Source: Mycobacterium sp. D16Q14 (GTDB lineage Bacteria > Actinomycetota > Actinomycetes > Mycobacteriales > Mycobacteriaceae). From it: DNA of 64,000 bases. Shown in pieces: positions 43,449 to 52,136 of this stretch (positions are counted from its first letter, which is position 1; each line of letters starts with the position of its first letter). The stretch spans positions 62,001-126,000 of the forward strand of contig MAEX01000010.1 of assembly GCA_002013415.1 (NCBI GenBank). Direction: 5' to 3'. The position numbers and the translations under genes were made by a program. The notes under the pieces were generated by a model. That model searched no databases and had not been told where the DNA came from. It saw only the letters and a list, made by a program, of their open reading frames with translations.

Positions 43449-44131
43449 GCTGGGGAGACATGGGTGCCTACGCCGGTGCCGCCTTCGTCGTCGTGTGGCC
43501 GTTACTGGGGCTGGGCCTGCTCGCTTACAGGCTCTTTCGCAGGAAGAACCTGGCCAGTTCTCCGTTGGCCGCGCATGCGGCAGGCCAGGGCTGGCACGTC
43601 GTTGCCGAGGATGACAGTGTGCTGCGCCAGGTCGGGTATACGAACTCGGTCATTGCCGTGCCGTTCCCCGGTGCCTGCAACGTGGTGCGCGGCCAGTATG
43701 AGGGCAGGCCCTTCGTGGCGTTCGAGGCGTACTCCAAGGCCGAACGGATCGCCGCGGACGGGGAGAACGAGGTCAAAAGGACCGCGGTGGTGGCTCTTGT
43801 GATGCCCGCAACGCTGCCATGGTTACAGATCTGCCCCGAGAACATGCTGACCAGAGCCCTCGGCGATATCACTTTTGAATCGGATGACTTCAACCGTCGT
43901 TTTCGGGTTGTGGCACAGGACGTTCGATTCGCCTACGACGTGCTGAACCCCCAGAACATGGAGCGAATGCTGAAGGATCCGCGGTATGCCGAACTTCCGT
44001 TACGGTTCGACGGAGCGTGGCTATGGACGTGGCAGTTCGAGGATCTGGGGCCGGATCTGATCGCGGATAGACTGCGATTCTTATCGGACACTTTGGCCAC
44101 CGTGCCTGCCTTCGTGTGGGGCCACCGATGA
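43445..44131 (+). CDS. Single-pass membrane protein, LemA-cluster paralogue C
   Basis: 228 residues from ATG 43445, overlapping the stop of paralogue B (ATGA); the frame is open from 43346 but only inside B. A membrane helix (about 9-29) is followed by the family domain (AAGQGWHVVAED, then FESDDFNRRFRV and RFAYDVLNPQNMERML). It is the most diverged copy: the TPPSP strand is replaced by VMPATLPWLQICPE. It ends the operon; the next gene has its own ribosome-binding site. Confidence 0.75.
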   Translation: MSWGDMGAYAGAAFVVVWPLLGLGLLAYRLFRRKNLASSPLAAHAAGQGWHVVAEDDSVLRQVGYTNSVIAVPFPGACNVVRGQYEGRPFVAFEAYSKAERIAADGENEVKRTAVVALVMPATLPWLQICPENMLTRALGDITFESDDFNRRFRVVAQDVRFAYDVLNPQNMERMLKDPRYAELPLRFDGAWLWTWQFEDLGPDLIADRLRFLSDTLATVPAFVWGHR

Positions 44132-44201
44132 GTTTCCGGACACCGGGTTGTCGATACAGGTGAACGGTGGAGATGCCGCCGTCATGCACCGAGGAGCCTC
44201 G

Positions 44202-44603
44202 ATGTCCCGCATGCTGTTCGTCAACATTCCCATCGCCAATGCCGCGGCAAGCCGCAAGTTCTTCGATCACCTGGGCTTCTCCTTCAACGACCAGTTCTGT
44301 GACGAGAACACCCTCTGCATGGCGGTCAACGAGCAGAGCTGGGTGATGATGCTGGAGGAGGATCGTTTCCGCGGCTTCATCGCCGACGACATTGCCGACA
44401 CCTCAAAGAATCGCGAAGTGTTGCTGTGTGTTTCGGCTGACAGCCGGGACGGGGTGGATGAGCTGATCGATGCGGCGCTGGCCGCGGGCGGGGTGGATTG
44501 GATGCCGGCACAGGAGCTTGGCTTCATGTACGGACGCTCGTTTCGTGACCTGGACGGACACGTGTGGGAGGTCAGCTGGATGGATCCGGCTCACCTGCAG
44601 TAG
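44202..44603 (+). CDS. VOC (glyoxalase/bleomycin resistance-fold) family protein
   Basis: 133 residues from ATG 44202, with GAGGAG at near-ideal spacing; an earlier ATG (44148) would add 18 residues that no VOC protein has. The fold is indicated by FVNIPIANAAASRKFFDHLG at the start and SFRDLDGHVWEVSWM at the end. This resembles the PhnB/lactoylglutathione lyase-like group common in mycobacteria. Metal ligands are incomplete, so the activity is unclear. Confidence 0.85.
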   Translation: MSRMLFVNIPIANAAASRKFFDHLGFSFNDQFCDENTLCMAVNEQSWVMMLEEDRFRGFIADDIADTSKNREVLLCVSADSRDGVDELIDAALAAGGVDWMPAQELGFMYGRSFRDLDGHVWEVSWMDPAHLQ

Positions 44604-44621
44604 CTCCGCACGATCGGTGCC

Positions 44622-44673
44622 GCCTTACGTAGAGTCGCTCGTGAGGGTCACAGGGGCCCGCTCTACGTAAGGC
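44622..44673. terminator. 13-bp inverted repeat ending four bases before the M1 peptidase start
   Basis: GCCTTACGTAGAG (44622-44634) and CTCTACGTAAGGC (44661-44673) are perfect arms around a 26-base spacer. It lies 18 bases after the VOC stop, so it can act as terminator. The right arm contains TACGTA (44664-44669), nine bases before ATG 44678, which could be the -10 of a leaderless peptidase mRNA; a protein binding the repeat would then cover this promoter. Confidence 0.5.
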
Positions 44674-44677
44674 TCAC

Positions 44678-46162
44678 ATGACACACAGGATTCTCGGGAT
44701 CCCTGCCGCTGTCGCGGTGCTCGTCGTCGGTGGCGGCGTCGCCGCGGCGCCCGCATACGCCACCGATACCTTCACGCCCGGATCACCCAACGGCATTGAC
44801 AGTTACTTTCCGCAGGATGGCAACGGCGGCTATCGCGTCACCCAGTACGACCTGACGCTGCGGTTCGAGCCTGAGAGCACCGACGTGAACGGCACGATGG
44901 TGATCCGGGCTGCTGCTACCCAGAACCTGTCCAGCTTCAATCTGGACTACTCGGATCTGGGCACTGTGGCGGCATCCGTGGACGGCCGGCCGGCCGCCAC
45001 CGAATTCAGCGGCGAGCACGAAATGACCGTCACCCCGGAAAAGGGCATTCGCGCCGGAAGCTCCTTCACCACCACGATCACCTACGCGTTCAACGAGCAG
45101 CAAGAGGCGCAGCAGCGCGACCTCGGTGCGCTGCCCGGCTGGGTCCGCAGTACCAGCGGCGGGTACGCCAAGGGCGGCGAGCCCGACGGAGCCGAGAACT
45201 GGTACCCGTCGAACAACACCCCGGTGAACAAGGCCCCGTTCAAGCTCACGGCGACCGTTCCGTCCTCATGGACCGCCGTGGCAGGCGGCCGGGAAGGCAA
45301 GGCCACCGAGTTGGGCGGCTGGACCACCACCACCTGGAATGAGCCGAATCCCGTTGCCATGTATCTCGTTCCGTTTGCCGTGGATCACTTCTCGGTGTTC
45401 CGGTCTACGCTGTCCAGCGGCACCCCCGTGGTGAGTGCTTTTGCGCCCGAGGCCGGTTCGGGGGATTCCGAGGCACGCCTGCCGGAGATACTCACGTTCC
45501 TGGAATCCAAGCTCGGGAAGTACCCGCACGTGGCGGCCGGAGGCATCTTCGCCGATCCGATCCGCGAGGACATCGCCTTTAGCGCCTTGGAAACTCAGAC
45601 GCGTCCCTATTACACCTTCAGCCGCGACACCGAAGAGCCAGGCCGCCTGTCGACGATCGTGCACGAAAACACGCACGAGTGGTACGGCGATCTGGTGTCG
45701 GTCGAGCAGTGGCGCGATATCTGCCTCAACGAGTGCTTCGCCTCCTATCTGCCGTGGATGTGGTCGGAGGAAAAGGAAGGCAAGTCCATCGACGAGCATT
45801 ACCGCAAGACGGTGGAGAAGATCTGGGATGAGGACAAGGTCTGGGGGAACCTGCTCTACGACATGTGCCCGGGTGACGTCGAATGCAGCGCCGACGAGGT
45901 CTTCAATCCGCTGGGTGTGTATGGCAAGGGTCCGCTGGCGCTGCACGCGCTGCGACGCACCATCGGGGACAAGGCATTCCTGGAGATCCTGCGATCGTGG
46001 CCCTCAGCGCATCGGTGGGGTAACGCCACCTGGCCGCAGTTCGAGGCGTATGTGCAGAAGGTTGCCGGTAACGACTTGTCCGGATTCTTCACCGCCTGGT
46101 TCCACAGCGTGACCAGGCCCTCGGACCAGTATCTGTTCCCGGGGAGTCTCGCGCCGCGGTAG
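44678..46162 (+). CDS. Exported M1 family metallopeptidase
   Basis: 494 residues. A signal peptide (AAVAVLVVGGGVAAAPAYA) precedes an aminopeptidase-N-like beta domain and a gluzincin domain with HENTH (His329, Glu330, His333) and the third zinc ligand Glu352 in LNECFASYLPW. Most M1 enzymes have NEGF here; Cys replaces Gly. The usual GAMEN substrate motif is not obvious; FSALETQTRPYY occupies the place. It lacks the large C-terminal helical domain of PepN, as in shorter secreted actinobacterial members. It probably trims peptides outside the cell membrane. Confidence 0.88.
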   Translation: MTHRILGIPAAVAVLVVGGGVAAAPAYATDTFTPGSPNGIDSYFPQDGNGGYRVTQYDLTLRFEPESTDVNGTMVIRAAATQNLSSFNLDYSDLGTVAASVDGRPAATEFSGEHEMTVTPEKGIRAGSSFTTTITYAFNEQQEAQQRDLGALPGWVRSTSGGYAKGGEPDGAENWYPSNNTPVNKAPFKLTATVPSSWTAVAGGREGKATELGGWTTTTWNEPNPVAMYLVPFAVDHFSVFRSTLSSGTPVVSAFAPEAGSGDSEARLPEILTFLESKLGKYPHVAAGGIFADPIREDIAFSALETQTRPYYTFSRDTEEPGRLSTIVHENTHEWYGDLVSVEQWRDICLNECFASYLPWMWSEEKEGKSIDEHYRKTVEKIWDEDKVWGNLLYDMCPGDVECSADEVFNPLGVYGKGPLALHALRRTIGDKAFLEILRSWPSAHRWGNATWPQFEAYVQKVAGNDLSGFFTAWFHSVTRPSDQYLFPGSLAPR

Positions 46163-46170
46163 TCCTGCGT

Positions 46171-46227
46171 CGAGACCGAGGTTGTGGCGCGAAAATGCGA
46201 GACGAATCCGCCACAACCTAGGTTTCG
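46171..46227. terminator. Bidirectional stem-loop between M1 peptidase and sigG-like genes
   Basis: AGGTTGTGGCG (46179-46189) pairs perfectly with CGCCACAACCT (46209-46219); after one mismatch seven more pairs extend the arms to 46171-46189 and 46209-46227. It sits between convergent genes and includes the stop of the sigma factor, so it can end both transcripts. Confidence 0.6.
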
Positions 46228-47192
46228 AGGTCGGTGATTTCGCTTGGCAGACCGAACTTCTCGAACAGCGAGATATCGAAGAAGCACACCACATGGGCCA
46301 CGCCGTCTTGGGTGACGTCCAAGACGTGCATCTGAAACGGGCGGTGCACCCCGTCGCCCTCGCGCATATAGAGGCCGATCGCCGGCTGACCATTGGCGGA
46401 CGTTTCGATGAGGCGCATATCGCCGGCATGCTCGGCGGGGCATTGTTCCTTGATGAGCGCGCCGATGCTCTGTCCGCCCTGATACCAACCGGTGAACGGA
46501 GGCATCTCCCAAATCGCCTCGGTGGTAAACATTTTCGCGATGGCGTCAACGTCGTAGCGCTCGAAAGCGTTGATGTACTGGCGGAGCTGCTCGCGCAGCA
46601 TCGGGTCCTCTGGCTCCAGCAGGTTGTCTTCTTGCGGCGACACCTCCTGCAGCTGCGCTCGGGCGCGCTGCAACAGGCTGTTCACAGCGGCGGTGGTGGA
46701 GCCGATGGCCTCGGCGACCTCTTGGGCCTTCCACTGCAGTACCTCGCGCAGCACCAGCACCGCGCGCTGCTTGGCGGGTAGGTGCTGCAAGGCGGCGACA
46801 AAAGCCAGGCGCACCGACTCCCGTGATCCCACGATGCTGGCCGGGTCCGTGGCGTCGTCGGGCAGCGGCTCCAGCCACGGGATCTCGGCGCGTTCGTCCA
46901 ACTCATCGAGCGGGTTGGCGCTGGGCGCTCCCAGCCCGGTCGGCAGTGGACGGCGCTGCTTGCCCTCGAGCGCCGTCAGACAGGTGTTGGTGGCGATCCG
47001 GTACAGCCAGGTGCGCAGCGACGACTTGCCCTCGAACCGGTCGTACGCCTTCCATCCGCGCAGGTAAGTCTCCTGCACCAGGTCTTCGGCATCGTGGATG
47101 GACCCCGTCATCCGGTAGCAATGGGCCAGGATCTCACGCCGATATTGTTCGGTGTGCGAAAGAAATTCATCCTCGATGGCTTGTGCCGTCAC
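46218..47192 (-). CDS. sigG: ECF-type sigma factor with C-terminal SnoaL-like domain (SigG-like)
   Basis: 324 residues. Region 2 is at residues 14-80 (ILAHCYRMTGSIHDAEDLVQ and TWLYRIATNTCL), and region 4 is at about 135-190 (LPAKQRAVLVLREVLQWKAQ). A SnoaL/NTF2-like domain of about 110 residues follows (YINAFERYDVDAIAKMFT). This arrangement defines the ECF41/SigJ-SigG-like groups, where the C-terminal domain modulates activity in place of an anti-sigma factor. Its place before Rv0183-like lipase matches SigG of M. tuberculosis, although a DUF3556 gene is inserted here. Confidence 0.85.
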   Translation of the reverse strand: MTAQAIEDEFLSHTEQYRREILAHCYRMTGSIHDAEDLVQETYLRGWKAYDRFEGKSSLRTWLYRIATNTCLTALEGKQRRPLPTGLGAPSANPLDELDERAEIPWLEPLPDDATDPASIVGSRESVRLAFVAALQHLPAKQRAVLVLREVLQWKAQEVAEAIGSTTAAVNSLLQRARAQLQEVSPQEDNLLEPEDPMLREQLRQYINAFERYDVDAIAKMFTTEAIWEMPPFTGWYQGGQSIGALIKEQCPAEHAGDMRLIETSANGQPAIGLYMREGDGVHRPFQMHVLDVTQDGVAHVVCFFDISLFEKFGLPSEITDLET

Positions 47193-47232
47193 GGCGCGAG
47201 GATAGTCCCGTCCACCGACACCTGTCAGGTGG

Positions 47233-48918
47233 TTAGCGGGTGTTGACGTGCACGGGCAGCTCGTCGTCCCAGGGCTGGCGGCTGACCATATCGGCCACTC
47301 GGACGTAGCCGGTTTCGAACTCGCCAGTGGCAGCGTCCACGAGGCGGTATTGCTGGGTTTGACGATGGATGGGCTGGGCGTCGAGCAGCACGATGCGCAC
47401 CTCGCCGGGTTCGAACTGGCAGCGTTCCTGCATCGCGGCGATCAGCTGCTCGTTGTGCATGTGCCCGTCGCCGAAGTTCCAGCCGATGGCGGTGCTGCAG
47501 ATCCGTTCGCCGTCGGTGATGACGTACTCGTCCTCGTTCTGTCCCGCCATGGCGCGGTGCGCGAGCGTGAACATGGCCCGACCGTGGGTGTTCATGGCGC
47601 GGAACGCATAGCCGATGTACATGAGCAGGGGAGCCTGTTCGGTGCCGTAGAAGCGCTCCATCTGCGCTTGCGGCATGCTGGCGATCGCGACGATGCCCTT
47701 GTCGATTTTCGCGCTGGCGGATGGTTTGATGCACCACAGCGTGGTGTCCCAGTTTCCGGCGTAGTACCGCATACCCGGCAGGAAGGAAATCTTGTGGGGC
47801 AACAGGTTTCCTGCGGCAACCACACCGGCGCTGACGGCGAATAGGAGCAGCACGGGCACGGGGTGCCGGAGGTCGTTGAGGCCGATGTTCGCGTGCGCGA
47901 CGAACAGCGACAGCACACCGAAGATCATGAACACATTCCATTCCAGCGGTACACCCATCGGAATGGCGGTCAGGATGCCCAGATGGAAGCAGACCATAAC
48001 GACGGCTGCGATGGTGGTGACCCAGCCGCCATGGCTGAAGAACAATGCGATCGGCACCAGCATCTCGATGGCGGTGCTCACATGCGCGACAAAGCGGGAG
48101 AGCCGTCCGGGGCGTAGATCATTGGGGAACTTCTCGAAGAATGCCCGCTTCATCCGCTTGGCGCGGATGAGCGGGTTGTTGGACATCATGGTCGAGATGA
48201 CAAAGGGGAAGTGGTGGTTGAGCTTTGAGGTCGCTGCCCCCATCCAGATGACGACGAAGATAAGCTTGGCGGCGACGATCATGTCAGCCCCGGCGAAAAG
48301 AAACGTTACGGTGAGAGCGCCGTACACCTCGCCACGGGCGGCCAGGAAGATCACCTTGTCGCGCAGGCCGGCGATGGTCAGCAACCCGAGGATGGTGGCC
48401 GCCTGCCAGGTGGGTAACAGCCCCGTCGCGGCGGGCTGCGAGAACAACGCGACCAACAGAATCGCCAGGAGTGCCGCGTAGAGCGCGATGTCGACGGGGG
48501 TGCGTGCGGAGCCCTTAGTGAGCGGGATGCGCGGCCAGGGAGGCAATCGAATAGTGTTGGGGCGCAACCAGTACAAGATTGACCCCAGCGGGGGGAAGAA
48601 CCTGTTGTTGAGCGGCCCGAAACCGCAGCCGAGGCCGATGACCTCGAACAGCATGGTGTAGAGCACCACCTTCTGGAAGACGATGGGCGCGGAGAAATCT
48701 GCCCATTCGTCAATTCCCTGGGTGGTCACCATGGCGGACAGCCACCCGCCCAGGATGTACAGGCCGATCTTGAGTACGTAGAAGAGATGCAAGGCGACGG
48801 GAGTGCCGAAGCCCACCTCGGCCCAGTGCCGGGCCATCGGGCGTATCTTCTGTGCACGGGTGCCCTTGCTCCATGCGGCGACATCGACGACGGGCAGTGT
48901 GGGCTTGAGGAATCCCAT
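47233..48918 (-). CDS. DUF3556 family transmembrane protein
   Basis: 561 residues. About nine to ten membrane helices lie in residues 40-375 (HLFYVLKIGLYILGGWL and others), followed by a soluble C-terminal domain of about 180 residues (YYAGNWDTTLWCIKPSASAK). This matches DUF3556, a family nearly confined to mycolate-containing actinobacteria. Function is unknown. Its start codon lies nine bases from a perfect KstR operator, so it is probably controlled with sterol catabolism genes. The palindrome CACCTGTCAGGTG (47219-47231) lies just past its stop, in front of the sigma factor gene. Confidence 0.82.
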   Translation of the reverse strand: MGFLKPTLPVVDVAAWSKGTRAQKIRPMARHWAEVGFGTPVALHLFYVLKIGLYILGGWLSAMVTTQGIDEWADFSAPIVFQKVVLYTMLFEVIGLGCGFGPLNNRFFPPLGSILYWLRPNTIRLPPWPRIPLTKGSARTPVDIALYAALLAILLVALFSQPAATGLLPTWQAATILGLLTIAGLRDKVIFLAARGEVYGALTVTFLFAGADMIVAAKLIFVVIWMGAATSKLNHHFPFVISTMMSNNPLIRAKRMKRAFFEKFPNDLRPGRLSRFVAHVSTAIEMLVPIALFFSHGGWVTTIAAVVMVCFHLGILTAIPMGVPLEWNVFMIFGVLSLFVAHANIGLNDLRHPVPVLLLFAVSAGVVAAGNLLPHKISFLPGMRYYAGNWDTTLWCIKPSASAKIDKGIVAIASMPQAQMERFYGTEQAPLLMYIGYAFRAMNTHGRAMFTLAHRAMAGQNEDEYVITDGERICSTAIGWNFGDGHMHNEQLIAAMQERCQFEPGEVRIVLLDAQPIHRQTQQYRLVDAATGEFETGYVRVADMVSRQPWDDELPVHVNTR

Positions 48919-48926
48919 GCACCCAC

Positions 48927-48944
48927 ACTAGAACGTGTTCTAGT
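48927..48944. promoter_or_regulatory. KstR operator between DUF3556 and monoacylglycerol lipase genes
   Basis: ACTAGAACGTGTTCTAGT has perfect 8-base arms around GT and matches the best KstR sites, including the TAGAACGTGTTCTA core. It is nine bases upstream of the DUF3556 start (minus) and 40 bases upstream of the lipase start (plus), so one site can control both. Confidence 0.8.
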
Positions 48945-48950
48945 TGATGA

Positions 48951-49817
<867 letters not shown>

Positions 49818-49831
49818 CGGGACAGCGGCCG

Positions 49832-50764
49832 CTATCTGCGCATCTGTGACAGATCGCGGAAGTCATGGGTGTGCGCATCCGACTGCCAGTCGATCCAGTG
49901 TTCCCAGCGCCGCGTCTTGCCGTCCTGCCAGCGGCGGTCTACGGCGGGGACAACGTGGCGGGCGAGTTCTGTCCCGGCGATAAACGGGGCACGAGCGACA
50001 AGTGCAGCGGTGCCGAGCCAGCCGATGGGGATCCGATAGAGCCTGCGGTTCCACGGCAGCATGAACAGTCTCGTGAAACCTGCCTGCAGTTGCGGGTGGA
50101 ACAGTCCCCGGAGGCGATTGGCTGGTGATGAGCCGGGGCTCGGCGTGAACGACGGAACGAACGACTCCACGAGCTCACGTGAGGCGTCCCCACCGTCATA
50201 GACGCGGGTGGCGTCGAAGTGATGCAGAATCCGTACCGCGTCGGCGACCGTCTTGGGGTAGATGTCATCGCACCGCACCCCGAGCAGATAGCCCAGGTAT
50301 CGACAAAAGTACAGGGCCGCAACCATTTCCGATCGAGTCGTGAGATAACCGACGGCCCACAGTCATAGCCCCACCGCCGCCCCGGCCTCGATGAGCTCCG
50401 GATCGGCCCATGGGGGCAGCGTGTCGAACTCGGCGAACAACGCCCGCATCGATTCGGGCGCGTCCTCGACGGCGCCGATTCCCTCGCTGAGGGCGTGGTC
50501 AAGGAGCGCTCGGCCGCCTGCCGGGCCGATCTGCCCGTAGTTGACCTCATCCACGAAGCGTTCGGCGACCGGATCGGTTATCCACAGACCTGCCCCGTAT
50601 TGGCGCACCAGCTCGTCGGACGGGGTGAGATCGAACCCCGTCCAGCGGCGGAGAGCGTTCCGCACGCCCGTGTGCGCCGACGCCGGGTTCGCGAGATTCT
50701 CCGCGTATGCCGCGGGCAGTACGGCATTTTCCTGAAGGGTCGCGCGGCCTCCACTTCTCCCCAT
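49832..50764 (-). pseudogene. Decayed DUF2236 (MpaB-type oxygenase) gene: internal deletion with in-frame TGA
   Basis: Two same-frame fragments are separated only by TGA at 50363-50365. The upstream part (about 133 codons) carries the family N-terminus, ending at WADPELIEAGAAVGL. The downstream part resumes with VGYLTTRSEMVAAL and RYLGYLLGV, which in intact members lies roughly 110 residues further on. The central heme-binding core is thus missing, and the junction is at or beside the stop. ORF starts at 50809 or 50764 are both possible. Loss of the core makes residual oxygenase activity unlikely. The promoter-side palindrome 50804-50821 is intact. Confidence 0.75.
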
Positions 50765-50803
50765 GTCTTGTGTGTGGCTTTCGAAACACAACCCCGAACG
50801 ACT

Positions 50804-50821
50804 TGACAACCATGGTTGTCA
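50804..50821. promoter_or_regulatory. Perfect 18-bp palindrome between the DUF2236 remnant and DUF2786 gene
   Basis: TGACAACCATGGTTGTCA is fully self-complementary, the size and form of a TetR-family operator. On the plus strand it overlaps a -35-like TTGACA (50803-50808), though a gap of 59 bases to the -10 at 50868 shows this is not the DUF2786 promoter itself. No TetR gene is adjacent. Confidence 0.65.
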
Positions 50822-50880
50822 GAAGTGCGGGGGATGCTTGCTGCCGCGGTATGTCGCCCGGCTCGCCTAACCTGGCCTTC

Positions 50881-51633
50881 GTGACAGAGGACAAGCAGCT
50901 CTCGCGGATCGCCGCTCTGCTCCGTCAGGCCGAGGGCACCGACAACGCGCACGAGGCCGAGGCCTTCATGGCGGCGGCACAGCGACTGGCCACCGCGACC
51001 TCGATCGACCTGGCGGTCGCCCGGGCGCACTCGGCCAAGCGAGACGCGCAGGCGCGGCCCACCCAGCGCACCATCACCATCGGCGAGGCGGGCACCCGCG
51101 GCCTGCGGACCTACGTCAACCTGTTCGCGTTGATCGCCGGCGCCAACGACGTCACGTGCGATGTCGCGTCCAACTCGACGTATGTGTATGCCTACGGTTT
51201 CGCCGAGGACATCGACGCCGTCCACGCGCTCTACGCCAGCCTGGTGGTCCAGATGGTCAGGGCCTCGGACACTTACATCGGTTCCGGCGCGCACCGGCCC
51301 ACCCCGACCATTACGGCCCGTCTGAACTTCCAGCTGGCGTTCGGCACGCGGGTGGGGCAGCGGCTCTCCGATGCCCGGCAGGAGGCGCGCGCCGAGGCGG
51401 TGAAGACCGAGAAGCGCGGCACGGGAACCGAACTGGTGCTGCGTGACAAGGACATCGAGCTGCGTGATTTCTATAAGGGCACCTCGACGGCACGCGGGCG
51501 GTGGCGCGCGGTGAGTGCGCAGGCCGGTTACTCCTCGCACGCCCGTCGCGCGGGTGATCGTGCCGGGCGGCGGGCCAGGCTTGGCAGCAGCTCCGAATTG
51601 GCTGGTGCCCGTGGCGCATTGGAGCAGAACTGA
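50881..51633 (+). CDS. DUF2786 domain protein (Rv0184-like)
   Basis: 250 residues from GTG 50881. A -10-like TAACCT (50868-50873) is seven bases upstream and no SD is present, so it is probably leaderless; the frame is open from 50707, but that region holds the palindrome. The N-terminal DUF2786 segment reads QLSRIAALLRQAEGTDNAHE with EAFMAAAQRLA, and the C-terminus is Arg/Ala-rich and basic. The function is unknown. The next gene overlaps its stop, as in the Rv0184-Rv0185 pair. Confidence 0.85.
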   Translation: MTEDKQLSRIAALLRQAEGTDNAHEAEAFMAAAQRLATATSIDLAVARAHSAKRDAQARPTQRTITIGEAGTRGLRTYVNLFALIAGANDVTCDVASNSTYVYAYGFAEDIDAVHALYASLVVQMVRASDTYIGSGAHRPTPTITARLNFQLAFGTRVGQRLSDARQEARAEAVKTEKRGTGTELVLRDKDIELRDFYKGTSTARGRWRAVSAQAGYSSHARRAGDRAGRRARLGSSSELAGARGALEQN

Positions 51634-52136
51634 GCGATCAGCCACGGCCACGTGATTCTCAGCGCGCCAAGGTCTACGCGGCCGAGGAGTTCGTGCGCAC
51701 CATGTTCGAGCGGGCGGCGACTCACAGTCAGCGCGATATCGATTTCTTCGGCACCAGGTTGACGCTCCCGCCCGAGGCGCGCTTCGCGTCGGTGGAATCG
51801 GTGCAGCGTTATGTCGATGACGTGCTGGCCCTCGTGGCGAGTAGATGGACCGCCGGACCCGTCACGGTGCGTGCCCGTCGCGGCGCGACGGCTGCGCATT
51901 ACGAGCGCGACGGAGACCGGGCGGCCATCGCAGTTCCCGACGATCGCAACGGGAGCGCCTGGGCCATGCGGGAACTGGTGATCCTGCACGAGCTGGCGCA
52001 CCACCTGTGCCCCCAGGACGGCCCAGCGCACGGGCACGGGTTCGTAACGCTCTATGCCGAGCTGGCGGGGCTGGCCATGGGGCCGGAGGTGGAGTTCGTC
52101 CTGCGCACCGTGTATGCGCGCGAGGGTGTGCGCTAG
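51630..52136 (+). CDS. TIGR04338-type metallohydrolase (Rv0185-like), probable CTG start
   Basis: 168 residues if translation begins at CTG 51630, overlapping the preceding stop as CTGA, with GGAG five bases upstream. The first ATG in frame (51693) would give 147 residues and drop the conserved-looking YAAEEFVRTMFERA segment; no ATG, GTG or TTG is available in between except GTG 51684. The zinc-protease-like motif ILHELAHHL (HExxH) is near residue 117, with a further His in AHGHGF. It should be a cytosolic metal-dependent hydrolase of unknown substrate. Stop is shared with the convergent methyltransferase at CTAG. Confidence 0.75.
   Translation: MSDQPRPRDSQRAKVYAAEEFVRTMFERAATHSQRDIDFFGTRLTLPPEARFASVESVQRYVDDVLALVASRWTAGPVTVRARRGATAAHYERDGDRAAIAVPDDRNGSAWAMRELVILHELAHHLCPQDGPAHGHGFVTLYAELAGLAMGPEVEFVLRTVYAREGVR

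Noticed and set aside
50363..50365. TGA in the DUF2236 remnant as a selenocysteine codon or programmed read-through
   Set aside because: The protein core is missing at this place, so decay explains the stop; no SECIS-like structure is seen and the family has no selenocysteine members that I know of.
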